Source of the DNA: Poriferisodalis sp965221195
GTDB lineage: Bacteria > Actinomycetota > Acidimicrobiia > Acidimicrobiales > Poriferisodalaceae
Reading direction: 5' to 3'
Assembly (NCBI GenBank): GCA_965221195.1
Contig: OZ244864.1
Location: 2,418,001-2,482,000 of the forward strand
Length of the DNA: 64,000 bases
The notes below the pieces were generated by a model, which made no database searches, was not told the DNA's origin, and saw only the letters and a program-made list of their open reading frames with translations. A program made the translations under genes and the position numbers. The first letter of the stretch is position 1. Every line of letters begins with the position of its first letter. Shown piece by piece: positions 32,473 through 40,438 of this stretch.

Positions 32473-35400
32473 TTAGTCGTTGTCTTTGATGGTGACGGTG
32501 GCGGAACCGTGGTCGATGGTGGCACCTTGGGGGTCAGATAGCACGACGCGGAACGTTTCGTCGGGTTCTTGGGCGCTGTCGTCTGTGACGACCACCACTC
32601 CAGCGTTGAGGGTGATGTTGGGCCGGAAATAGACCATCCTGCTAGCGGACACAAAATCGTCGCCCGCAGTGGCATGACCTGCGCCGCTACCTGTCGTCTC
32701 AATGGTGTACCGCACCTGCGTCGGCTTGTTGACTGGTTTGTCTAAGGTCACAAAGAACAAGTAATAGCCACCGTCGCTGCCCTCTGTGTATACACCGTCG
32801 GTTATCGAAAACGCCGACAAATTCGCCGGCGGCGGCGGTGGGTCGTCATCGTCTGCCACCGCAACGGTCGCTGTAGCGGCAGAAGTGTCGGGGTCATAGC
32901 CGGTGCCGTCGGTGATGGTGGCGGTGACCGAACCGTCTGTTTCGTCGGTGCTGTCATCGGTGGTGACAACAGTGAGCGTGGCAGTGCCACTTGTGGGGAC
33001 CGTCACCGTAGAAGTACCTGTGACGGCACCGTAACCACCCGAGGCGGACACATCCACAGTGACCGTCAACGGCGCTGCGGGCGCTGGAGACGCTGTAAGC
33101 GTGAACACCGCATCGCCACCTTCGGTGATGTCTGCGCCAGCGGCAACGCTCACCACCGGATCAACCACCACCGGGTCGATTGGGACTGGATCAACCGAGG
33201 GTGGATCAACCGGAGGTGGGTTGGGGTTGTTGTTGCTGCTGGTGTCATCAGCACTGGTACTAGGGACGGCCTGCGCTTCCAACGCGGTCAATGCTGCCGC
33301 TACCGGATCCCAACGGACACTCCAGAACGTCTGCGCATGCTGTGTTGCCTCTGCAGCCGTCATGGGCGCACCACCAAACCCCGGCACAGACTCACCAAAC
33401 GCCAACAACACCCGCCTCCAACGATTCACATGCGCATCGCCGTTGTTAGTTTCAGCCGCATAACCCTGCACATCAGCGATCAGCGCAGCAGGCACGGTGT
33501 AGCTCGGTGTCTGCTGTTGCTGTTGTTGCTGGGTGTCTGTATCGGTGGTATCGGTTTGTGGCTGGACTGTGCTGGTGCTTTGTTGCTGAGACTGTGCTTG
33601 GGCCGCTTGGGCTGCTTCCAACGAAGTCAACGCTGCCGCTACCGGATCCCAACGAACACTCCAGAACGTCTGCGCATGCTGTGTTGCCTCGGCAGCCGTC
33701 ATGGGCGTACCAGCAAACCCGGGCACAGACTCACCAAACGCCAACAACACCCGCTTCCAACGATTCACATGCGCATCACCGTTACTGGTCTCCGCCGCAT
33801 ACCCCTGCACATCGGCGATCAGGCTGGCGGGCACAGTGTAGGTTGGCACTGGATCGCTGGCGGCAGTGTCGTCGGTCTCGTCGGCGGTTTCGTCGGCGGC
33901 GATGTTGACGATCACCCTGGGACCGTTTCGGCCCTGATACTCGTTAGTGATCACCCAGCAGGCGTCAATGTCGGTGCGGCACTGAGGATCAAAGAAACGG
34001 GAATCGCTGTCCATCCACGCCGAAACATAAATCTTCTGCGGCTGATTCCACAACAACCGTCGCGTATCACGCGTCGTGCCAACAAAAGACGGGCTGTACA
34101 ACGTGATCCGGTGGAAATCCTTTTCACGGCCCGTGTACCTCGTGAGCGGCCCGGTCAGGCTGATACCCACCGGATGCTTCCACATCTCCCCTTTCACGCT
34201 TTCGTGTTGGGACTTCACCCACAACGTCCGCGAACCACCAAGCGGGTCGTGGGACATCTCTACGCTATACCAGTCGCTGCCGCCTGGCGCTAGGGTCAGT
34301 GTGTGGTCCCCAGAGATCACATTGCCATCACTGTCTTTAAACACCAGCCTCGCCACATCAGGATCGGTCACGTTCGCAGAAATCGCAGTCGAATGCCGTG
34401 TCGCATTCACCAGAGCGTCACCAACGAACCCCACAAAACGATGACTGATCACGAACCTGCCAGAACCCACATCATCGTCGGGCGGTGCAGACACCGTCAC
34501 CGTCTGAATCCGATTTTCTAACCAACTGTCATGAGTCCACAGCAGTCGCGGCGGATCAAAAGTAACGTCTTGCACCCCCACGCTTGACTTGTTTGACTGC
34601 ACCGGCACCACCGCGTACGTGCGGCCCGGCTGCGGACGCCTAGACAACTCCACCCTATAGGTGCGCTGCTCGCCATCACGTAAAGAAAAACATGATGAAG
34701 CCGGCAGCGGGCAACTCGGTGTCACCACCACATCATCGGGCGACAGATCATTATTGAGTACCCGCACAAGCAACCGACGACGCGGCAACCTCATTCTGTC
34801 ATCCGCCCTGTCACCCGCCGTCTCTGGACGTATCTGATACAGCGAAAAATCCGTATATGCGACCACATCTTCCAAATGCGCATCCCAGCCCGGCTCATCC
34901 CACCCGGTAGGCGGCGCCACACCAGGCCACGGACGAGCATCACCCACATAGGGCCGCACCAGCCCCTCAATACGACCACTGATCTCAGTATCGGTTTCGC
35001 GTGCCGTCACACGCACCCGCAACTGGTTATGAGAATTCAACCTTTGATTGTCAAGCACCGCCACATTCAAAAACGGCCGCATATCCCACCAAATTTGGTC
35101 GTGGGCTTCAAAGCAGAGCTGAGTTATCGGGCCGTTCGGTATGCCGCTGATGTTGAAGCCGCGGCAGCCTGGCGACCCTTGCGGTGGGTCCGACCGTAAC
35201 GCTGCTCTAAACACCCGCGACACATCTGGACCACGAAACGGCGAACTCGAAAGTCGTCCCTGGAGGGGAACCCGACTGAACGTGACCACCACTTCGCGCG
35301 ATTCACCCTCAGCTAGCGCGAACTCTGACTTGCTGAGTGTGAAGTCAACTTCTTTGTTGGCGGACGAATACCCGGGTGCCGGAGAGGTGCAATTGCGATT

Positions 35401-37158
35401 CCTATCTACAGAACAATGCTTATTCGCTGATTCCGGATCGTTGTTGGTTACCAACACCCGTTGAGCAGACGGTGCTGCATCGCTATGGGCAAGCCGATAC
35501 CCCTCGCCTTCTAACAGCACCAACGTGAATGAACCATCAGGGTGATAAAAGGAATCATCAACCGTTGTCACCGTCACCGTCGCTGAAGGTGCAGACGATG
35601 TCAGCGTCACCTCGTTGCTGCCAGTGATTTGCGACCCGAAAGGCTGCGAACGCAACAACTGCAACTGTACCTGAATGTTTTCTTCGGGTGCCGGCGATGC
35701 CGACACCGTGAACTGAGCGGAACCGCCCTCGGTAATTGAAGCAGCACCCGAGTACGACACCGACACCACCGGGGGTGCCGCTCCTACCACATACACCGGC
35801 GAGATGCCATAAAAGGTGGTAGCGTTTGCGGCCAACTGGCTGTCAACGTTATAAATCGGGTGGGAGGTAGCGACCTTACCTATGCCCACGAACAAGGAAG
35901 AACCTAGGTACTCGGAAGGATGCGAACTGCCGTCTGGATTTGTGCCTGTGGCAACCTCACCGCCGGTGGGCCTCGTCCCAGTCTCATCTAGACGATGCTC
36001 CCGGTCATAGTGTTCCCACTGCGACGACCAGAAACCCACACCGTCAACATTGGAATAATCTTGCGACACCCGCTCACCGTTCAACCAATAAATCGGTGCC
36101 ACCACATCGGTAGAGCTCAATCGTGCATGGTCACGCGCAGACACCGACTGCGTTGAACCCACCACCTTGTACGCAGACGCATGACCACGAATAGCAACAT
36201 GGCCCCCACGCGCCGCGGCCTGCACATGCGCGTCATAGTCTGCGATATTCGATGAATCAGCACCTCTCAGGCCCCAAGTTATAAACAACAAACGGAACTT
36301 GTCGCCCGGCTGAACACCATCAGGATTGAGCGCCCAATCATGCGGCACCACATAGGTGTTATCACCTTGATAGGAAACCGAGGTAACTGTCGGAAGTGGC
36401 ACGCCTATCACATACACAGGAGAGATGCCATACAACGGCAAATGGACACTCCCGAAACGAGGTGTTCCCGACCCGCCGTTGATCGGACCGTCTGATCCAA
36501 CAGTTCCGCCACTCACGATATTAATGGGAGAGCCCAGCGGTGCTGAGGCTTTCGTGCCGTCTTCGTTGGTGCCTGTCCAAACTCTCTGATTGGAAGCTCG
36601 GGGCCCTCCAAACGACTCGCGTCGGTCGCTCGATGCCCAGTTCTCCCAAGCAGACGACCAAAACCCCTCCCCAGCGGTGTTCCCGTAATTCTGGCTAACG
36701 CGCGCCCCACCCAGCCAGTACACCGGTGCCACCACGTCAGAGGGTCGCATCTTCAAATGATCACGCGCGTCTAGGGTCGGAGTAGACGCCACCGCACGAT
36801 ACGCCGAGGAATGACCACGAATAGCCGAATGACCAAAATCCGCGTCACCCTGTACAAAGCTGTCGTAGACCTCAATATTCTGTGCCCCAGCGTGACGGGA
36901 AGCACGGGTCAGGAACAACAGTCGGAATTTGTCACCCGGTCCAAGATTATCGGGTGTCAGCGGCCAGTCTTGGGGCACGGTGTACGTGCCGTCGTTATTC
37001 TCAACAGCCGAGGTGGAGGTAGTGATTGGGCCTTGTGCGCCCACAGAAGCGGGCACTACTGCTAGCACCGAAGCCGACAACGCCAACACCAGCGCTGCGA
37101 GCGCCCAACGCGACCGCTTGGCCGGAGCAGTGATCGGGCTCTGCTGCACAGAAGGCAC
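32473..37158 (-). CDS. Very large secreted Calx-beta repeat protein, possibly phase-variable
   Basis: Exported protein of 1561 residues from GTG 37158. Signal peptide 1-41 (hydrophobic 18-36, cleavage after SVGA). Residues about 57-252 and 265-458 are two copies of one module (YTVPQDWPL, PGDKFRLLF, IRGHSSAYR, VVAPVYWL). A Calx-beta-like domain follows (about 463-565), then a 500-residue beta-rich region, then two copies (about 1106-1180 and 1218-1292) of a 75-residue module (LIADVQGYAAET, GDAHVNRW, FWSVRWDPVAAAL) joined by a Gln-rich linker. Two Calx-beta domains end the protein (SITEGGDAVFTLT type; final ATVTIKDND). There is no sorting signal, membrane anchor or catalytic motif visible. Thirteen Gs end 4 nt before the GTG. 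Likely adhesin or matrix role; this is inference. Confidence 0.82.
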   Translation of the reverse strand: MPSVQQSPITAPAKRSRWALAALVLALSASVLAVVPASVGAQGPITTSTSAVENNDGTYTVPQDWPLTPDNLGPGDKFRLLFLTRASRHAGAQNIEVYDSFVQGDADFGHSAIRGHSSAYRAVASTPTLDARDHLKMRPSDVVAPVYWLGGARVSQNYGNTAGEGFWSSAWENWASSDRRESFGGPRASNQRVWTGTNEDGTKASAPLGSPINIVSGGTVGSDGPINGGSGTPRFGSVHLPLYGISPVYVIGVPLPTVTSVSYQGDNTYVVPHDWALNPDGVQPGDKFRLLFITWGLRGADSSNIADYDAHVQAAARGGHVAIRGHASAYKVVGSTQSVSARDHARLSSTDVVAPIYWLNGERVSQDYSNVDGVGFWSSQWEHYDREHRLDETGTRPTGGEVATGTNPDGSSHPSEYLGSSLFVGIGKVATSHPIYNVDSQLAANATTFYGISPVYVVGAAPPVVSVSYSGAASITEGGSAQFTVSASPAPEENIQVQLQLLRSQPFGSQITGSNEVTLTSSAPSATVTVTTVDDSFYHPDGSFTLVLLEGEGYRLAHSDAAPSAQRVLVTNNDPESANKHCSVDRNRNCTSPAPGYSSANKEVDFTLSKSEFALAEGESREVVVTFSRVPLQGRLSSSPFRGPDVSRVFRAALRSDPPQGSPGCRGFNISGIPNGPITQLCFEAHDQIWWDMRPFLNVAVLDNQRLNSHNQLRVRVTARETDTEISGRIEGLVRPYVGDARPWPGVAPPTGWDEPGWDAHLEDVVAYTDFSLYQIRPETAGDRADDRMRLPRRRLLVRVLNNDLSPDDVVVTPSCPLPASSCFSLRDGEQRTYRVELSRRPQPGRTYAVVPVQSNKSSVGVQDVTFDPPRLLWTHDSWLENRIQTVTVSAPPDDDVGSGRFVISHRFVGFVGDALVNATRHSTAISANVTDPDVARLVFKDSDGNVISGDHTLTLAPGGSDWYSVEMSHDPLGGSRTLWVKSQHESVKGEMWKHPVGISLTGPLTRYTGREKDFHRITLYSPSFVGTTRDTRRLLWNQPQKIYVSAWMDSDSRFFDPQCRTDIDACWVITNEYQGRNGPRVIVNIAADETADETDDTAASDPVPTYTVPASLIADVQGYAAETSNGDAHVNRWKRVLLAFGESVPGFAGTPMTAAEATQHAQTFWSVRWDPVAAALTSLEAAQAAQAQSQQQSTSTVQPQTDTTDTDTQQQQQQQTPSYTVPAALIADVQGYAAETNNGDAHVNRWRRVLLAFGESVPGFGGAPMTAAEATQHAQTFWSVRWDPVAAALTALEAQAVPSTSADDTSSNNNPNPPPVDPPSVDPVPIDPVVVDPVVSVAAGADITEGGDAVFTLTASPAPAAPLTVTVDVSASGGYGAVTGTSTVTVPTSGTATLTVVTTDDSTDETDGSVTATITDGTGYDPDTSAATATVAVADDDDPPPPPANLSAFSITDGVYTEGSDGGYYLFFVTLDKPVNKPTQVRYTIETTGSGAGHATAGDDFVSASRMVYFRPNITLNAGVVVVTDDSAQEPDETFRVVLSDPQGATIDHGSATVTIKDND
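33278..33840 (-). repeat. Two near-identical 224-bp repeats inside the secreted-protein gene
   Basis: Copies at 33278-33501 and 33617-33840, same length and about 90% identical, encode the 75-residue FWSVRWDPVAAAL module. The 115 bp between them encode a Gln/Thr-rich linker. The high DNA identity points to a recent duplication or gene conversion. Confidence 0.93.
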
Positions 37159-37162
37159 TAAG

Positions 37163-37175
37163 CCCCCCCCCCCCC
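37163..37175 (-). repeat. 13-nt homopolymeric G tract (C on the plus strand)
   Basis: Uninterrupted run of 13 Gs on the coding strand, followed by CTTA and the GTG of the large secreted-protein gene. It is also within an upstream frame that starts at ATG 37246 with GGGAG 6 nt before it. It is by far the longest homopolymer I noticed in the window. Confidence 0.9.
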
Positions 37176-37246
37176 GCGGCCACCACAGACGCGCTCACCA
37201 TCGGAACGCCATCAGCACTAGCGGCAGGGTCAGACACTTTCGCCAT
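37176..37246 (-). other. Possible 5' extension of the secreted-protein gene, out of frame by one base
   Basis: ATG 37246 (MAKVSDPAAS...) has a strong GGGAG site 6 nt upstream and reads through the G tract as GGGG, but continues in the wrong frame (LSAFCAAEP) and ends at 37001. With 12 Gs, or 15, the same frame would read GGGGLVPSVQQ and join the signal peptide. As drawn, it is a dead-end 81-codon frame. Confidence 0.55.
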
Positions 37247-37476
37247 AACCGGCTCCCGTCTCACTGGGTTATCCACAGGCTCATTGGCACGGGCACACTA
37301 GTGTGCTGCCGCCGACAACCGTAGACGACCCTAGACAACCTGCACAACACTACCGCAACACTACGTCGTCTGAGTTGTGCCGCTCAATTCAGCGTTGACG
37401 AGGATCAGACTGCGATCCATAGCAAATTCGGACCAATAGCAAACTCGTCAGACCCAGATCGTCAAGGCAAGCTCGC
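37247..37476. promoter_or_regulatory. Leader region of the secreted-protein gene with perfect 14-bp palindrome
   Basis: The gap after atpC has no gene. It contains the perfect palindrome GCACACTAGTGTGC at 37293-37306, and on the minus strand a candidate promoter TTGTGC (37342-37347), 18 nt, TACGGT (37318-37323), which would place the transcription start inside the palindrome, the typical position for a repressor site. Short direct repeats (CCTAGACAACC-like, CATAGCAAATTCG/CAATAGCAAACTCG) occur beyond it. Confidence 0.4.
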
Positions 37477-37860
37477 TTAGGTGTCTGTGGCGACGGCGAG
37501 GCGTGTCTGCGCCCACGCCAGCGCCGCCTTGGCATCGTCGTCGTTTGAGTTCGCTGCCAGCGCAGTCTTGGCTGTCTCAAGGTCTGCCTCGGCCGCAGCA
37601 ACGTCAATCTCATCGGAAGCAAATGCGGCATCGCTGAGGATCGTCACCACATTGTTGCTGACTTCCACAAAGCCTCGGTTGAGCGCCAGCGCGACCACAC
37701 CATCAGATGCCCACAGCTGGGTCTGCCCAATGTCAAGCGCTCCTATGAACGCTGAGTGGTAATCAAGAAAAGCAATGTCACCGTCGACGGTGCGAGTCAC
37801 TACTTGGCTGCATTCGCCGCTGAACAACACCGCTTCGGGTGAGACCAGTTCAACTTGCAT
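37477..37860 (-). CDS. atpC: ATP synthase epsilon subunit
   Basis: Central stalk subunit that regulates ATP hydrolysis. The 127-residue protein has the beta-sandwich start MQVELVSPEAVLFSGE and LDIGQTQLW, followed by a helical C-terminal part (AAEADLETAKTALAANS). Last gene of the atp operon, 39 bp after atpD. Length fits the family. Confidence 0.95.
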   Translation of the reverse strand: MQVELVSPEAVLFSGECSQVVTRTVDGDIAFLDYHSAFIGALDIGQTQLWASDGVVALALNRGFVEVSNNVVTILSDAAFASDEIDVAAAEADLETAKTALAANSNDDDAKAALAWAQTRLAVATDT

Positions 37861-37899
37861 GGTCCAGCGCCTTCGTTTCGTCCCTGGGAACCAGACCGC

Positions 37900-39345
37900 T
37901 CAAGTGCCGGACTGGGCCAGCTCGCGGGCTTTGGCCATCGCAGAGTCGGCGTTGCCGACATTGAGGAACGCCTGTTCGGGCAGGTCGTCAAGGTCGCCAT
38001 TGCACAGCATCTCAAACGACTCAATCGTTTCAGATACCGGCACGAAGATGCCCGGCAGACCGGTGAACACCTCGGCCACGAAGAACGGCTGGCTCAAAAA
38101 ACGCTGAATCTTGCGGGCCCGATCAACGGTGACACGGTCTTCCTCGGACAGCTCATCGAGACCCAAAATGGCGATGATGTCTTGCAGTTCTTTGTAGCGC
38201 TGCAAGATCTCTTGGGTGCGCCGCGCCACGTTGTAGTGCCGTTCGCCCACTACCTCGGGGCTGAGAATCGTTGAGGTGGATGCCAGCGGATCAACCGCCG
38301 GATAGATGCCCAGCGATGCGATCTGGCGGCTCAGCTCGGTGGTTGCATCAAGATGTGTGAAGGTCGTGAACGGAGCCGGGTCGGTGTAGTCGTCGGCCGG
38401 CACGTACACAGCCTGCAACGACGTGATCGAGTGGCCAGACGTTGAGGTAATGCGCTCTTGCAGCTCGCCCATCTCGTCGGCAAGGTTGGGCTGGTAACCA
38501 ACCGCGGAGGGCATACGACCCAGCAGCGTTGACACCTCTGAACCTGCCTGCACGAAACGGAAAATATTGTCAACGAACAGCAGCACCTCTTGGCCCTGCA
38601 CGTCACGGAAATACTCGGCCATCGTCAGCGCCGAGAGCGCCACACGCAAACGGACTCCGGGCGGCTCGTCCATCTGCCCGAAGACCAGTGCCGTTTTTTC
38701 GAGCACACCCGACTCTTCCATCTCGAGATAAAGATCGGTACCTTCGCGGGTGCGTTCTCCCACCCCAGCGAAGACTGACACGCCGCCGTGCTGGGAAGCA
38801 ACCCGGTTGATCATCTCAGTGATGAGCACGGTCTTGCCCACGCCAGCACCACCAAACAGACCGATCTTTCCGCCCTCTACGTAAGGCTCAAGCAGGTCAA
38901 TGACCTTGATACCCGACTCAAACATCGTGGCTTTCGGCTCTAACGTGTCGAAGGCGGGCGCTGGGCGGTGAATCTCCCAGCGATCGGCGATGGCGTCGGC
39001 GATCTCGTCGCCGTCAAGCGGCTGGCCCAACACATTGAAGATGTGACCGAGCACGCCATCACCCACTGGCACGGTGATGCCTTTGCCAGTGTTAACGACC
39101 GGCATGCCGCGTGTCAGGCCGTCGGTGGCTTTCATCGACACGATGCGGACTCGGTTGTCACCGATCTGCTGCGCGACCTCGCCGGTGATGGTGACCGGCT
39201 GGCCCTCTAGCTCAACGCGCATTTCCACAGCAGTGTTGATCTCGGGAATCTCACCGGACGGGAACTCGGCATCAACGACCGGTCCGGCAATGGCAACCAC
39301 GCGGCCGTCAGCGTGGGTGTCTGTTGTGTCGTCGGTCATGGTCAT
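37900..39345 (-). CDS. atpD: ATP synthase beta subunit
   Basis: Catalytic subunit of F1. Motifs: P-loop GGAGVGKTVL, GERTREGTDL, ALVFGQMDEPPG, and Walker B LLFVDNIFRF. The first residues (MTMTDDTTDTHADG) are a short acidic extension before VVAIAGPVVDAEFP. The 481-residue length is typical. It lies between atpG and atpC on the minus strand. All catalytic residues seen; no anomalies. Confidence 0.97.
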   Translation of the reverse strand: MTMTDDTTDTHADGRVVAIAGPVVDAEFPSGEIPEINTAVEMRVELEGQPVTITGEVAQQIGDNRVRIVSMKATDGLTRGMPVVNTGKGITVPVGDGVLGHIFNVLGQPLDGDEIADAIADRWEIHRPAPAFDTLEPKATMFESGIKVIDLLEPYVEGGKIGLFGGAGVGKTVLITEMINRVASQHGGVSVFAGVGERTREGTDLYLEMEESGVLEKTALVFGQMDEPPGVRLRVALSALTMAEYFRDVQGQEVLLFVDNIFRFVQAGSEVSTLLGRMPSAVGYQPNLADEMGELQERITSTSGHSITSLQAVYVPADDYTDPAPFTTFTHLDATTELSRQIASLGIYPAVDPLASTSTILSPEVVGERHYNVARRTQEILQRYKELQDIIAILGLDELSEEDRVTVDRARKIQRFLSQPFFVAEVFTGLPGIFVPVSETIESFEMLCNGDLDDLPEQAFLNVGNADSAMAKARELAQSGT

Positions 39346-39393
39346 AGCTGTAACTCCTCGCCGCAGAGCGGAGACTTGGTGCTGTTAAAGCAG

Positions 39394-40392
39394 TTAGCGC
39401 CCACGGAACAAGTCCGCGGTACGGGCTTCGATGGTGTCTGAGAGCAGGTCAACTTCGCCGCCGGTCTGCGCGAGGGCCTCTGCGCCGCCAACGATCTCCA
39501 TGATCTCAGTGGTGATGGCATCTTGACGGGCCCGGTTCATGACGCGCGTCAAGTTGATTTTTAGGTCCTCGGCGTTGTCGGTGGCGGCCTTCATGGCGCG
39601 CTGGCGAGCAGCGTGTTCCGACGCGGAGGCTTCTAGCAGCGCCGAATACAACCTCGCTTCGGCATAACGCGGCAAGAGCCGTTCCAAAATGACCGCAGGC
39701 TCCGGCTCAAACTCGTATCCGCCTGCTGCTGCGGTGGCATCGCTGGCCGACTGACCTGGGCTGTTGGGGCCTGCGCTGTTGGGGCCTGTGCTGTCGCTGA
39801 AGTCGCCTGTGTTGAGCGGCATGAACGGCACCACTGCCACCGACTGGTTGCCTATCGAATGAAACTGGGTGTACGCCAGTACGACCTGCTGGCAGCCATC
39901 GGAGAACAGCTCCGTTGCTGCGGCAGCGATCTGTTGCGCGTCGGCGTAGCTCGGCTGGTCGCTGAAACCCTCAAAACCGGCTGCGATGCGATAGTCGCGA
40001 AAACGGAAATACCCCAGCGCCTTGCGGCCCGACAATACGAGTTCGTAATCGCAACCCGCCGCTGCTCTAGCGGCAATGGCGCGCTCCGTGGCTCGCAGGA
40101 CGTTGTTGTTGTAGCCGCCGCACAAGCCTCGATCTGCGGCGAGCGCCACATACGCGACTTTGGTTACCTCTTGGGGTTCGCTCAGCAACCGATGATTCAC
40201 CTCGCCGCCCGCGGAGGCCAAATTGGAGATGACAGCAGTCACCTTGTCGCTATAAGGACGGGCCGCCCGAACGCGGGCTTGGGCTCGCACAATGCGCGAC
40301 GCAGCAATCAACTCCATGGCGCGCGTGATCTTCTTGGTGGCATCGATCGATCTGATCCGACGCCGAAGAATGCGCTCCTGGCCGCTTGCCAT
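39394..40392 (-). CDS. atpG: ATP synthase gamma subunit with low-complexity insert
   Basis: Rotor shaft of F1, 332 residues. N-terminal coiled-coil start LRRRIRSIDATKKITRAMELIAA and C-terminal TRVMNRARQDAITTEIMEIVGGAEAL are classic. Between about residues 200 and 230 there is an extra Ser/Gly/Pro/Asn stretch (GPNSAGPNSPGQSAS) made partly by a 15-bp tandem repeat, at a surface loop position where many actinobacterial gammas also vary. Length slightly exceeds the usual 290-310. Confidence 0.95.
   Translation of the reverse strand: MASGQERILRRRIRSIDATKKITRAMELIAASRIVRAQARVRAARPYSDKVTAVISNLASAGGEVNHRLLSEPQEVTKVAYVALAADRGLCGGYNNNVLRATERAIAARAAAGCDYELVLSGRKALGYFRFRDYRIAAGFEGFSDQPSYADAQQIAAAATELFSDGCQQVVLAYTQFHSIGNQSVAVVPFMPLNTGDFSDSTGPNSAGPNSPGQSASDATAAAGGYEFEPEPAVILERLLPRYAEARLYSALLEASASEHAARQRAMKAATDNAEDLKINLTRVMNRARQDAITTEIMEIVGGAEALAQTGGEVDLLSDTIEARTADLFRGR
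39761..39790 (-). repeat. 15-bp tandem repeat in atpG
   Basis: CTGTTGGGGCCTGCG and CTGTTGGGGCCTGTG in direct tandem, encoding two GPNS(A/P) units in the extra loop of the gamma subunit. Confidence 0.93.
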
Positions 40393-40438
40393 CGGTGCTC
40401 AACCCTCGCCTTGGTTCCTTGTCTCCCGCTCAGCCCTC

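Noticed and set aside
32473..37158. Horizontal transfer of the secreted-protein gene
   Set aside because: Codon use looks somewhat less GC-rich at third positions than neighbours, but this can come from repeats and Ser/Thr content; no mobile-element remains flank it, so no claim is made.
37001..37276. Independent 91-codon gene upstream of the giant secreted protein
   Set aside because: After the G tract the translation is not protein-like; the frame is better explained as an out-of-phase 5' end of the big gene.
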